A model generated the notes under the pieces. That model had not been told where the DNA came from. It made no database searches and worked only from the letters and a program-made list of their open reading frames with translations. The translations under genes and the position numbers were made by a program. This document shows positions 11,691 to 25,400 of a stretch of DNA of 64,000 nucleotides, piece after piece (position 1 is the first letter of the stretch; every line of letters starts with the position of its first letter). Source of the DNA: Anarhynchus alexandrinus (lineage: Eukaryota; Chordata; Aves; Charadriiformes; Charadriidae); assembly GCA_008711295.1 (NCBI GenBank), contig VUYV01000017.1:1677500-1741499 (forward strand), read 5' to 3'.

Positions 11691-14600
11691 CCCCATCCTC
11701 CTCTTGCACACACATGCATCCCAAGTGGTGGTCCTAATCATTGCTGCATCACTTCAGCCCTAGAATCAATCATAAAGCCACACTTTACTCTTATTCCACT
11801 TGGGCTTCAAATGCTCTCACCATGCTTTGGTCTTCCTCCTGCAACCTGACTTGAAGGTGGTTGGTCTAGGGCAGGTTGGTTGCTGTACCTGGGCAGGCTG
11901 AGAAGCTGCAGGCCCAGCCACAAAGAGTGGCTGAGTGGTGGTAAGGACAGCACAGCTTGGGCACATGCTTCTGGGAGGACAGCTACTGCTGTGTATTGTT
12001 TTGAAGGAGTTTGCAAGCTGGGGTTGAGGAAATGCTGGAAGACACAATAATTGGCATGTCTCTACGCCACCTAGCAGGAGATGTTTTTTCTGTTAAGACA
12101 CACATTTCCAAACATCTTTTTTCTTAAAAGAGTAAATTAGCAGTCACTTCTCCACCAGCAGCGGTATCCCTGCAAAGGACGCTATTGCATGATAGAGTAT
12201 TACAGCATCATGCCCATCGTTAAACACAACTTTGTGGCCCAGGATAGTCATGGATGACAAAGCCCTGTTGAGGCTTTAAGTGTCACCTGCTTATTTGTAG
12301 AGGATGTACCTTTGGTGCTCAACCAGCAACTGAGTTAAGTCAATGGGAGTTTTCTCAGTATCTTTTATAATGGTAAGTTTGCATCCTTGGCAAAATACAC
12401 CAGCAGCATATAACTGCAGTAATGAATAACTGGTGTCTGATTACCTCATAAGAGCATCTGGAGGGTCACACTGACAGGAAAACCGTGATGATCTCAGTAC
12501 CTGCCAGCAACAAGCAATGCCTGTTAAAGTTTGCTCATATTCCACCTTCCTACAGCATCACCGGCTAGAAGAGTGTAATGTAGCTGGCGCAACTAGACAC
12601 CCTCTCCTTAAAGGAAGCTGACATGGCATCAAGTTCAGTGCTCTCACTGGCATAGATCTTGACTGTATCCAATAAAATCTAAGTGATTTATTCAAGACTG
12701 CTTTAAACAAAAAATGTTATATGAAATTTAGTAGGCTAATTCTCAGAAAAATAAGTATACTTTTCCATTACTCCTACTGATATATTAATTAGAATGGCAA
12801 TGAAATACTGAACCTTCCTTAAAAAAAAAAAAAAAAGAAAAATCACTCCTAGGTTTAAGTTTCATTTCTGTGTTAGTGAAATGGGAGAAAGGGGAACTTA
12901 GATCACTTTGCAGCCTTCCGTTTTTTCATAAAACACTTGACTCAAAAAAAAAAAAAAGGCTATGTAAAAGCATATCTTCTTTTCCCATCTGTCTGTTGAA
13001 ATTCTTCTGGATAAATAAAAATGTTACCAGCCAGATCCTCAACAGAGAGTTTCTCAAAGAGAAAGGTTTCTTTGCTCACTTTCACAGTAAAACAGAACTT
13101 AAGCAGAGACAACATTGGTAAAATTTTTCCTTACTGTCACCATCTTCTTACATACGATTAGGCAACTTGCTAGTGATGTATGTTGATATTTAAATCCTGG
13201 CTATAAGCCATACCTTTATTCTACTGTTCTCAGTTTCAATAAGTTTCATATCATAACAATGTATTGAACACATAAGTCAGAAAGCAGCAATGTTAAAAAG
13301 CAGGTGCACTGACTGAAGTAAACCTGGTGTTTTAAAAAGATCTTCCTTCGCTTACACGACATGTGAATAACCTGCATTCTTCAAAGAAAAATAAAGTCCA
13401 GTTGTCAGGAGAAGCTCTCGATCCAAGTACAGATAAGAAAACAGAGATAGTTTAATATAGAAATAGTTAAACAGCTAACAGGCAAGAAAGAAGTAAAGGT
13501 ACCCAGGGGAGTATGCAAATCATACTGAAGTTATGCCTCTGTTTACCAGCTCGCATTTTGAGATACACATGGGCCTGCTCAGCAGCTACTGAGCTGATCA
13601 CAAAACTGAACTTCATTTCTATTTCCGCATTGTTTTGCAGCTTAACTATAATTAAAAAAATCTGGCATCACTGTCTGAATTTGCAGCAACTCCTTTCTCT
13701 GTGACGCTGAACTGCACTGTAATGTACAGACTAGCAGTACCTTAACGAAACCTGTTTCTCCAACAGCCATGGCGCTTTAAGTCTGTTCTATTCCACTTAA
13801 TATTGAAATGCTAATGATTTCCTGTTGTTTCAATCACATCATGCTCCCCTTGCTACCGTATCAGGACTCAGTAAGTTGCAATGCTCTTCAGTGCATCCTC
13901 TTCCGTATTTTCATGGCTCTTACAGTCTTCTTCCCCAATTCTCCTTAAAGAATAACAGCCTTAAACACTGTTGTCCACCATCCAAATCAGCCTAAAGCAA
14001 ACAGTCCACTGAGACCTTCCACTGAGATCTTCAGTATTTGGGAAGGGACTAGCTTATTTCAATTGCAGCCACCTAAACTAATAATTAAATATGACTTCCT
14101 GGTACCCATCAACACTTTACTGCTTTCTGATGTTGTATGTCTGGTCTACAAATAGCTTAGAATAAAACACTCCAACCGTGCCACCCAGATTTAGGTTTGC
14201 TATGCTCATTTTAGCTGCCACCACAATAAAATATGCAGGTTTTGCATCTATCTTTACAAAATAGGCTTTATTACACAATGCAGCAGAAACGCAAAGACAG
14301 TTAATACTTACAGCAAAATTATAACGTTTGAATATAAACTTTAAAGAAACCAAAAGGAAACCCAGAAACCACAGTATTTATTTTAGGTAATTTTGTTCAA
14401 AAGAAAAATAAAGAGCAGTGTCATGTGAACTGATGAAAAGCAGAACAGCTTAAAGAACCAGGACACTGGTTTCATCACCTTTTTCTTCCCCCAGACCAGA
14501 TGTCTCACTGACATGTAAATGAAATTTCAGTATTACAAATAGTCTCATTTTTGAAAGACAACTTATAGCCTTTTACATGCTCTGTGATGCTAGACTGCTA

Positions 14601-15614
14601 GTTCCCAACACCTTTCTGATTTTTTCTTCCTTTACCCTACAGCTTTCTTGCAGTGAAAATCTTAATTTTTTTTCTTAATCGATCGCTTAATAACAGCACT
14701 ATGTAAAGTTGAGCAGTCTCCAGACAACAAAACCATTAACCATCGGTCAGGGTTCTAACAGACATAGCTTTGAAAAACTGATCAGGTTTTTCCTTTAAAA
14801 CAGGATGCGACATACAACCCGAGTGGTTGAAACAAGAATGCAAAAAGATTCATGTACCACATATTGGTCCTAAAACTCTACAAATCATCAGGTGATATAA
14901 TTATACCCTATAATGAATGGATGAGATTTACTGCCTTCCACAGTTAAGGAAACAGAAACTCCACAACTCATTCTTGTTAGCCACCCTTATTTACTAAAGA
15001 TACCTAAGCCAGTCACCTTGGTAAACTCAAAAGTTTCATGCTTGTGCCACTGCTGACATTCCAGAGACCTGGCAGAAGATTTACAGTGTAGGACAACATC
15101 AGCTATTTTAACTACAACCAAAGCAAAAAAAAAAAAAAAAAAGCATTGATCTCACAAATTAAGATTTTAATAATTTGCTTTTGAACTTATCTGGACAACC
15201 ATGTAGCTACAGGTATTTCTGTTGGAATAAATACGGTTGTACCTCCGAGAACGAGCTCAATTAATCAATTACATAAGTTATTTGGTCATTTTTTCAGACC
15301 AGACTTTTACATGCTTATTATAATCAGAATGACTAAACTAAAAGCAAACTATTTAGCATGGAATAACATCAAATATCATTGGTATTAAAGGAATGTCTTA
15401 ACCTACACAAGCGTAAGAAGATTCGAGGATAAATACTGAGTAAATTTACTGCCATACAAGCCAACAAACATACAGACAAGATGATGCCCAACACACTTTA
15501 TCAGTCTGTACTCAAACCTGTGTTACCAGACCTTATATTGAGAGCAGAGAACCACACCTGGATTTTGAGGAGTATACATACATAAGTAAGCATCAGGCAA
15601 ATCTCTTCCTCATG
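11691..15614. other. Intergenic DOCK8-ZNG1 spacer, right part
   Basis: AT-rich with A-runs at about 12820-12838, 12943-12957 and 15124-15142. No exon, RNA gene or full repeat is recognised. The short open frames here are not supported by similarity or splice signals. Confidence 0.45.
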
Positions 15615-15652
15615 CCCCCCCCCCCCCCCCCCACCCCAACCCCCCCCCCACC
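15615..15652. repeat. Poly-C tract (poly-G on the minus strand)
   Basis: 38 bases made almost entirely of C with a few single A interruptions, ending at an N (15653). It lies about 555 bp upstream of the ZNG1 start codon. The minus strand has several runs of four or more G and could fold as a G-quadruplex. Length is unreliable because of the N. Confidence 0.9.
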
Positions 15653-15859
15653 NGAAGACGTATTAGATTTGCTAAAGCTATGGTCCACAAAAAGCTAGGG
15701 AGTTCACACCACCACAGTTAAAACTAACCATTGGTATGTCTTATTCACGTACGTGCTTCCTCACGATTGCCTAATGGAAAACGGAGAAAGCTAACATTCG
15801 ATTTGTAGCTTAATTTTATTTGATTATAAGTAAAAGACACCGCATCCACCCCGCACAAG

Positions 15860-16430
15860 GTTTGCCGACCAGGCCGGGGCGTCTCCTTCAGCGTTCCCCC
15901 TGGCTCAGAAGCGACATTTCCCTTCCTGAGACGGGTCTGAACAGGAATAGCGGACGGGAGGACGCCGCCCCGTGGAGCTGCGCCTAACGGGCGGCAGGGC
16001 GGCACCCCGCCACTACCACCCACCTCCCCCCGCCCCGCCGCCGGCCGTTAACNAGGCGGGCGGTGGTTGGAGGGGGAGCGCGGGAAGGCGGCTGAGGCGG
16101 AGAGCGGAGCTTCCCCGGCCGGCAGCGCCGCATCGCCCGCCCCGTGCTTCTCCCCCGTCCCTAGCCGGGATGCGCCCAGCTGCAGGGGCCTGCGCTGTCA
16201 TGGAGGACGACGACTGCCCCGACCTGGTCCCGATAGACGCCGGCGGCGCGGAGGAGAGCGAGTCCAGCCCCAGCAGGAAGATCCCCGTGACCATCATCAC
16301 GGGCTACCTAGGTGAGGAGCGGCCTGCCCCGCTTGCCGGCCGGCGGCCTGCCGCGCTCCCCGGCGCTGGGAAGAGCTGTCCGGCAGACCTGCGGGCTGCG
16401 GTTTGTTGGCGTCGGGAAACCCCTAAGTGA
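15860..16430 (+). promoter_or_regulatory. ZNG1: CpG island promoter and 5' UTR of ZNG1
   Basis: A compact GC- and CpG-rich block surrounds ZNG1 exon 1, with GC-box-like GGGCGG cores near 15988 and 16057. No TATA box is evident, consistent with a housekeeping promoter. An N lies at 16053 within the presumed 5' UTR. The transcription start cannot be placed from sequence. Confidence 0.75.
16170..16311 (+). CDS. ZNG1: ZNG1 exon 1 (coding part)
   Basis: Encodes residues 1-47 and the first base of Gly48: an acidic N terminus with the CPDLVP docking motif, then the beta strand leading to the P-loop ([10 protein letters not shown]). Donor is CTAG|GTGAGG. In-frame ATGs lie at 16170 (G at -3, C at +4) and 16200 (G at -3, G at +4). 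Confidence 0.95.
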
Positions 16431-19400
16431 GAGGCTGGTGTCCTGGTTTGAGGTAAAACAGAACCGATTTTGTTCAGTAACTTTGCTTCTTAGCTGGGCC
16501 TCTTCTAACTACTGAAATTAACAGCATATTGTGCAGACAATGTTCACTGTCAGGGTGGTAAGACCTATGTTTATAGTTGATGCCCAGGCATGGTATGCAG
16601 AGAGGCTCTTGCTTGTACTTATTGCTGTAACACCCAAGGGCAGATAACTTGCTTATTTGCCCTGTTGGAGGGTCGGAAGCAGAAAAGCAGAGTGGGGTCC
16701 CACCTGCAGGGAGGAGCGGACAGGACAGGTGACCCAAAACTGACCAACAGGGTAGTCCATCCCATCTGCCTCATGCTCAGTATAAAAGCTGAGGGATCAA
16801 AGGGGTCAGCTCTCTTTCTGCAATGGCCAGCGTCCGAGGAGAACTCTGTCTGTTCGTCTGCCTGTGATCCCGATCCTGAATGCAGATCCGGAATCCAGTT
16901 CCCGTCCGTCACTGAGTCCAGCCTGGGACTTCCCCAGTGCCAGCTGGTGACGTGACTGTCATCCTGGGAGCTTGATACGTTTTTGTATTTATTTCATTAT
17001 TTTCTTTTTATTTTATTATTAATATTTCATTAAGGTTCCTTTCATTTAGTTCCTTCTAAACTCATAAGTCTCTTTTTCCCTCCTCTGTCTCTCCCTTTGA
17101 AGAGGGGTGGGGGAGAGCATCTGTCAGTCTCATCTGCGGTGCCCCGTGTTCCCAGTGGCTAGGGCTGGGATGAAGTGCCCCGGCAGGTCTGGCAGGAGCC
17201 TCCCTGCCTGCAAGTTGGGTTGGTAAGCAAGAGCCTGAGGACATGGCAGAAAGGAGTCCTGAGCATATTTTCAGCTCCGTGTCCTCCTACAGCTTCTGGC
17301 AAGTGCGATTCTAGTTAGACTTGCAGAACAATTTTGGGCAGCTGTGCTGCAACTCCTGTTGCTGCTTTTACTAGCCTGTTTTCAGGGTCTGATTTGTTCT
17401 GGTCGTGTTTGACAAATCGCTTTTTGCCACTTAATGTCAGAATAGTGTAACGTATTTGCCTTGGTTAAATGCAGACTGAATTGCAGTCTTACAAATACAG
17501 GGTTTAGCTTCCCTCTCTTAAATCACGCAGTTACTGGGAGCTTCAAATATAGTTGTATACTGTAAAGATCAGGTTAAATTTAGTATCGTCAACACCGTTC
17601 TAAAGGTTTTAACTTTGTTCTGCATCATACTCTCTCAAAAAACCCTAAGGGCGGGGAAGAAAGGTTGCTTTGCCAAATTCTAGCTGTGATCCTGTGCATG
17701 GGATGAAACTGTTAGTAATGTAGTACCACAGAAGCTGTGAACGCCTTGCTTAACAATGTCTCATCTGATGGCAGTTATTAGCTCAACAGTGATTGCTGAT
17801 GACAAAAGAGCTGGTCAGAAAAAGCATTAGGAGGGAGAAGAATAAGTACACCTTTTGTTCAGAGAAACATAAAAATGAGTTTTCTAGGAAAAGACTGCCC
17901 AGCTGGTAAGGTATGTCTAAGTTTATCAAGCATTGACACTTACTGAATGGAAAACTATGGGTCTTTTAAAGCTGAGGTGAACCATGTGCCATGGTTCCAT
18001 GGCATCAAATATTTCTACAAATTAATTTTTACAGTGTTATAACAGAATGCAGGATACAAGAATGAAAACTCATATTTCAGGAGATCAGATTTATCTGAAG
18101 TGTGCATACATTTGCTTTTTATTTAGAAATTCAAGCTTTTTAAAAAACATTTTAATAGAAATATGGTCTGTGTTCTAGGAGCTGGGAAAACAACTCTTCT
18201 AAATTACATACTGACAGAACAGCATAATAAAAGAATAGCGGTTATTCTGAATGAGTTTGGAGAAGGTATGTAAACCTGCAGAAACATTTTTTTGGCTGTA
18301 AAATGACAACTGTATAAAATTGATGGAAATCAAGAACACTGTAGTTTTAAATCCATTACTGAAATTATTGACATACCTCATAGTCATCTTCAGAAGGGCA
18401 AAAAGTCTTTTGGCTGGTGTTCATAAAATAATACTATGCATTAATCTGTTTTGTACATAAATTCAGGCCCTCAAAGTCAAGTAAATTAATATATCACCCT
18501 GTGGGAAGTGCTATACCTCCATTTGTCCATTTGCTCAGTTTCAAGCAAATGGAGATTAAAATGACGTGCTCGTAGATAATATTTTCTTTCCTTTCCCTTC
18601 AGCCACTTACAGATCATGAATTATCCTAGACCCAGAAAATGGGAAGATGTGTGCTTGGTGTCTGTGGTTCTTTGAACTCTTTGCTTTCCTTCTCAGGATT
18701 TTTAACTGTTGTGGCTATAATTTGATATCCATACCATAGTCAGCATTACTTACCCGTGTTGTTGTTGGTTTTTTGTTTGTTTGTTTTCATCAACAAAGAT
18801 GCTTGCCACTTTGCAGATCATTGAGCCTAAAATAAAATGTGTGGACAGAGCCTTTATTTGATACGGAGGTAGAGGCTGACTTCCCTTTCTTTTAGCTAAG
18901 TTTGTGGCACTTATGCTGTACTTTCATCCTCTGGGTTTTGGTCTTTGTAGAACCAACTTGACTTTGACTTCTAAATTTCTCATAAAATGGAAAATCCTAA
19001 TTTCTAAAGAACACGTCAGAAACATGGTCTCAGAAGAAAAAAGTAAAATCCAAGGGTAAAAATGCATGCTAACCTGAATCTTTCATATCTCTATGCAGGC
19101 ATTGTTATGTAAATTTGTAGATTAAAATTATAGTACTACTTTTATTTTCAGGAAGTGCTTTGGAGAAATCCCTGGCAATCAGTCAAGGGGGAGAACTCTA
19201 TGAAGAATGGCTGGAGCTCAGAAATGGCTGCCTGTGCTGTTCAGTAAAGTAAGGAAGAACTATTGTACAAGTTCTTACAGTGGGTTTTGGCGGAACTGAG
19301 GAAAGGAGAAGACGACTGGATTTGATTCCTAAAACTGATGGTAGTATTGATTGAGACTTCTTTTGTCAGATGAAACAAGAATTGGAATGTGGGAGATGAA

Positions 19401-22400
19401 AATTTATTTCCATTTGTTGTCTTGCTGGATTTGGACTTGGTGTCTATCAGAAAAAATAATCTAGATACCAATTTACACACCGTTGGGGTACTGTAGGGTG
19501 GGGAGCTCTTCCTCTTCGGTTAGTATTATTTGCTTTTATATAGAGAGCTAAAGATTCAGGGAGGCTGGAACTAGGACTCTAGTTTCCTAATTTCTACATT
19601 AAATACTTAGTCTGTGTTTCTTTCTCTGTATGTTGGTTAACACTTTTGGTGACCTAATGAAACACAATCTTCCAGATTGTAAGCCAACGGTCACATTAAA
19701 AGCAGGAGTGTATTTGTTTCTTTGACATGTTTTACCCTGTTTGTTTGAATGCTGGATTGTTTGTGCTAAGTTTGTAATGGCCTGTTTGTCCTGAAAATTT
19801 GGAAGAACTGGTGCTATGCCTTAAATTAGGATAGTAAGTGGAAAACAGAAGACCCTGTTGCATTGCAGTTCTACTGGGATGTAAGGAATGCTGCCATTGC
19901 TGCCATGTTTTGTATACATTGTTTTCTAATATGAAATGCCATATGTTTCTGCTTCAGGCTGACTTCATTGGCTGAGATTTAAGTGAATGACATGTCTTAA
20001 TTTTGCTGTAGGTGAGGTGGAAAGGCAGGAGAACATGAATCAGTTCCCCCACCCCGCCTCCACACCCCACTTTCTTTTTGTAATGTCATCTGCCGAACCA
20101 AATTGTTATGTATTTACACAACCCTACTGTGCTTCACGGGGTTTTCAGTGTTTGAAAACAAATCTTCCTTTGAATCACCTTTATTATGCCTATTAGGGGT
20201 AGGCAAATACTACTTTCAGACTAAAATGAAACAGAAAACTACAATTTGCCTAATGTTAGAGGAGCAGTTTGATGACTGAATTTTCATTGTTGACTGTAAG
20301 TCCTGGCTTAGGCCTTTGCTTTGATGACACTGTGTTCTGCATCAGAAGATACATGCCTATACATGTTCTAGCTTGTTTTCTCTGTTCTCAGGTTTAATTG
20401 TTTCTTCTTACAGGGACAATGGTGTGAAGGCTATTGAGAACCTGATGCAAAGGAGAGGAAAATTTGACTATATATTGTTAGAAACAACTGGTTTGGCAGA
20501 TCCAGGTAGTTCATGTTATGGTTTTCATAACCATGATAATTATTCTGTTTTTATGAAGTGGTTATTTGCTCACCAGTCAGTTCACTGTGCAAAATGTAAT
20601 ACAAAGTGGTGAGTTGTCAGGCACATGCTTTGATTGCTTTATAGACTAAAACTGAATTAGGTAAGGTGCAGAAGCGGGGTTGTGAGTGGGATTTGGTTGG
20701 GTGTTTCGTTTTTTTTTTTTTTTTGAACTTGTTCTAAATTGACTCGAAAGCTTAACAGAAATCCAGTTAAAATATATTTCTATCAAGAGAAGACACTGGG
20801 CTTAGAGAAGAGAAGCACGCTCTGAAACTAATGGTTTTCAGTAGGTTTTTGTTGTTCTACATTGCTCCTTCTAAAGTAAATTACTAGCATCTGATGAAAA
20901 AAAAATAAAGTTAGTGAACAAAACTGGTCCTGCTTTACCTCAAACCAGGACATATTGTTACATTGTTTGTGACAGGACTTGTATTTTGTGAAGTCATAAA
21001 ATATGCTGTGAAACAGACTAATACATTCCTCTAGTAGGTACAGAACAATAATAGACCTCGCAAAATCCGTGTGTGCTCTTTAGTGATACCTGTTATAAAA
21101 AGGTGTTTAAATTTGAGCTCATGTTAGTAATAGATATCTAAAACCTTTTTTCTCTGAACCATCTATTGAGATGTGTTGTTGATTGAGAGTAAAGGAAATT
21201 CTTATCAGAAATTCAGTTGTTTCCCACTTAGGAGACTGATACTTCCCAGCTCAAAGCTAAATAGTTGTCATGGTAAAGTAATTTTCTTCAAAAGAAAGGA
21301 CATTGATTTGGCCTCTGTTACACACAAATTCTATTTGAGTCAAATTGGAAAACTATTAAGCTTTTTGGAAGAAAAATCAATAGATACCAGAAAACCATTA
21401 GATGTTGTGGCCCTTGCTATATCTTGCATGAGTAAGCACTGTGAACAACTGACAGGTATTTGGTGTTGATACAGAGTGATGTTTGAAGGACTGCATCTTA
21501 TCACTTCAGATGGACAGTTTTAGGTGTTAGGATGGGTTTGATTACTGATATTTTTTTTTTTCTGAGGCACTTAATACTCTTAGACAGCTTGCTAGTAACT
21601 AAGGATCTATAATTGAAAAAAACAAGGACTGTTACTGCTGTCAGCTCCTCCTGTCCTTCATATTGTGGCACTGATATATGTTCAAATTGGTTTGTTTCAT
21701 AACAAACTATGATTAATTTAAAAAAAAATATATATACAGCACATCCTACAGTTGCTAGAATCTGTTTTACGGGGCCATTTTAGCAGAAAGCAGGAGTAGT
21801 ATACGCCTAGACCATGTGTAGTACACAGGGATCAGGTCACAGATTCCAAGCCCTTGATAGAATGTGTTCCCAGTAGTGATTCACCTGTAGGTACCAGGGA
21901 GTCTTGCCATTAGGTTCCCCGGAAGCTTTACCTTTTCCAGGCTGAAGAAAACTGTTTTCCACACCTCTTCTCGCAGGGCCAGCACTCTGGCTTCAACTGT
22001 CTTGGTGATCCTACGCTGAACTTGCAGTTTATTAATGTCTTTCCTGTACGGTGAATCCCCATGCTGGAAGTGCTAGGATATGTGGGCTTGAAAGTGCTAA
22101 ATAGAAGAGAGTAACCTCCCTCAGCCATGCTTCTGTTCCAACAGCCTGGGTGCTTTTGGCCTTCTCTGCTCCCAGGGCACACTGCTTGCTCGGCTTGCTG
22201 TCTACCAGGACCCTCAGGGACTTCTCCATAGATTTGCTCCCCAGCCAGCATCTCCCTAGCCTGTGTCATTGCCAGGTAGTCTTTGTTCTTAAGTGTATTA
22301 ACCTTTTTTCTTGATGAATTTAATCAGATTCTTGTTGGCCATTCCTTCCTGCTTGGCCAGGTCCCTCTGAAAGATAGAGCTGCCTTTAGGTATATCAGCT

Positions 22401-25400
22401 GTTCCTTTCCAAATTTGGTGTTCTCTGCAAACTTGACAGGCATGTCGTACATCCCCTCCTGGGTTCCTGGTAGAGATACAGGATGGGGCCCAGGGTAGAC
22501 CCCTGCAGTACCCTGCTTACTACTGACTTTCAGGTAGGGTATGACCCATTAACTGCAACTTTTAGAGCATAACTATCCAATGGGTTTTACCTAGTTGTCT
22601 TTCCATTCAGACTGGTAAGGCAGTGTTGAAAAATTTGCTGGAGGTGATGTAAATGGCATGCAGTGCTCTCCCTTGTCCACAGATACAATATTTTTTTCAC
22701 ATAAGGCCTTCACTGCTTGATCAGGCGTGATTTACCCTTGTAAACTTCCTTTCCAGTACAATATCTGTTTGCAAATTGAACCTGCATTAGATATTTCTTA
22801 ACTCGATCTATCTTAAAATTATCTAAAGCCAGAAGCTTTACTGTGCAGACCTGAGATAATTATGGAAAACATTCTTCTCTGTATGTCGTTATTCTTGGCT
22901 TTCTTCATCCTGTTGATTTATGATGTAAGAAACTGCATAGCAGAGTTTATAATAGCCGGTGAAGAAGAGAAGGTCCCTAGGACGGAGCCAATTTCTCCCC
23001 AGTGTGCCAATTCCATTTTTCTTTCACTGTTTTATTTCCTTTTTTTTGTGTGTGTGTGAGCCATGACCTTGAAATAGCGGCTGAAAGGTGAAGAGAGGGA
23101 GTACAGATTTTTTAAGAAATGAGGGAGCCTTGGAGTACAGTAATGAGAGCTAATTTATATTACTGAGTAAAGGTAATTTAGACAACTTAGATGCATCTGG
23201 AATTGTAAGATTTTTTTAATGCTTTTTGTAGTCATAGCTGTTGATGTGCACACAAGTATAATACTTTGGTAGCTGCTGTTAGATCAAATGTGTGATTGGG
23301 TATTTGACATCTATGATGCTTTCTGAGTTTGCAGGAGTGGAGTTTAAAGGACAGCATTGCAAATAGAGTTTTTTCTATGAAATGTTTGAATATTGATTAC
23401 TGGAAAATTCAAATTTTGCAACTAAATGTACTGCACTGCTTAGGAGCTGTGGCCTCCATGTTCTGGGTTGATTCTGAGCTGGGAAGTGACATCTATCTTG
23501 ATGGTAAGAAGTTCAAGCTTGTTTTCTAATGTGTCGGCATTCCGTATCTGGATTTAGTGTAATGTATCCTTATAATTTAAGGCAAGGTTTCAGAAAATGT
23601 TTGAAATACATGATCATGGTTCTCACATCCCCAGATTTGACCACAGAGATCCACTTGCTTTCAGTTTGCTAAATCCAGCAAAAGTTGTGTAATGTTTTGC
23701 TAAGGGATCAGATACGGAGACTTCTTGATTGTGGTGTAAGGGGGGAAAAAATGTCATTAGTTAGATGTTACAAAATATTATTTAGGAGTAATAGTACAGC
23801 TCTCTCTCTCCACTCTCCCCACCCCCCCCAATCCAATGTTTCCTAAATGGTTTCCTTTTTTCTGAACTCTTAACTTGTCAACATCTGGACTCTCCTGCCT
23901 TTTGTTTTCTGCTGCCTTTGCCTATTGTACTCTTGTTAGCTCTAGTATTTGCTGTGTTCCATTAGAAATCTGAATTTACTGTAATATAAGTCATTGCTAT
24001 ATGTAGTTAAAGAGTATGTTGAATTTTGATATTTTTTTTTTAATGTAGGAAGAAAACTTACTTTTTGGCTTAAAATCCTACTATAACTGTCTGTAAAATA
24101 CCCATCTAGCCGAAGAAACATTCAGTTGAATAGGAAACAGCTTCCTAAGTTTCTGTCAGAGAATTGCAGATTCCTGGTCACTTACAATCAGAATAATTGT
24201 ATAGCTCAGTCAGTCCCCTTAATTTGTTTCAATAATCTGTAAAAGCATACCTCTGCCAATTTGCTGTTGTGGAAGAAGGAGAGGCATCCATCTTTTGAGA
24301 ATTTCTCTCACCTGGTTTGGCAGACACTTTTTTACTACAGATATGAGTAACAAACAAGAAACTAGGTGGCAAGTCTAATGTTCAGATACACTGGAAGCAT
24401 TGAAAATATTATAAGCAGTTGTAAATGTGATGATACTGTTACTTCAGTAATTGTACAGGAAGTTTACAAGTTGTTAAATTGTTAGCTGCTTTCAGCACAT
24501 TTCTATTCCATTTAAATATTATCTTTCAGGTATTGTATCTGTTGTTGACGCAAAGCATGGATTGCAGGTAAGTTACTGGATTTGTCATGTGGTTTAACAC
24601 TGCAACATTAGTACAGCTATTGCAGTAATGTGCATTTGGATGAATTATATTTTTACAATTACTGGAATTCTTAGAATGGATGAGGATGCATTTCAGTTGC
24701 TGTGGTACATTAGTACTATATTCTGAATGGGAACAAGAAGTACTGATATTCATAGGAATTCAGATTCTTACCAGCACAGCAGCAAATCTACTAAGAGTTG
24801 TTAGGTTGCTAGATGCTTGATTCCTTCTAGTTCTATCACTTCACTCAGGAATCTTGATTGTATTCCAAATAGGCATTTGTATTACTGTAAAATAGTGGAG
24901 AAATTTGTCTTACAGAGTGTCCTTGCTCCATGTTACTTGAAAGGAGAGGAGTAAGAACAGACCTCTGGTATCAGTGTGGTAACAAGTGAGTTAGGGCTCA
25001 AATCGGGAAAGGTGCTAATGTAAAAGCAACTGTGGTGAGGAGACATGAGAGAGCCAAGTGTCTAGGTACCAGGTCAGATTAAAAGATTACTTCATTACAT
25101 GGAAGCAGACAAATAAAAGCAGGTATTAGAGTAATCTATATAAAGTGTAATGTAAGAAGAGACCTATCATAGAATCATAGAATCATAGAATGGTTTAGGT
25201 TGGAAAGGACCTTGAAGATCATAGAGTTCCAACCCCCCTGCCATAGGCAGGGACACCTCCCACTAGACCAGGTTGCCCAAGGCCACGTCCAGCCTGGCCT
25301 TGAACACCTCCAGGGATGGGGCCTCAACAACCTCTCTGGGCAACCTGTTCCAGTGCCTCACCACCCTCAAAGTGAAAAACTTCTTCCTAATGTTCAATCT

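Noticed and set aside
16590..16955. 121-codon plus-strand frame after ZNG1 exon 1
   Set aside because: It lies entirely within the LTR and matches nothing recognisable.
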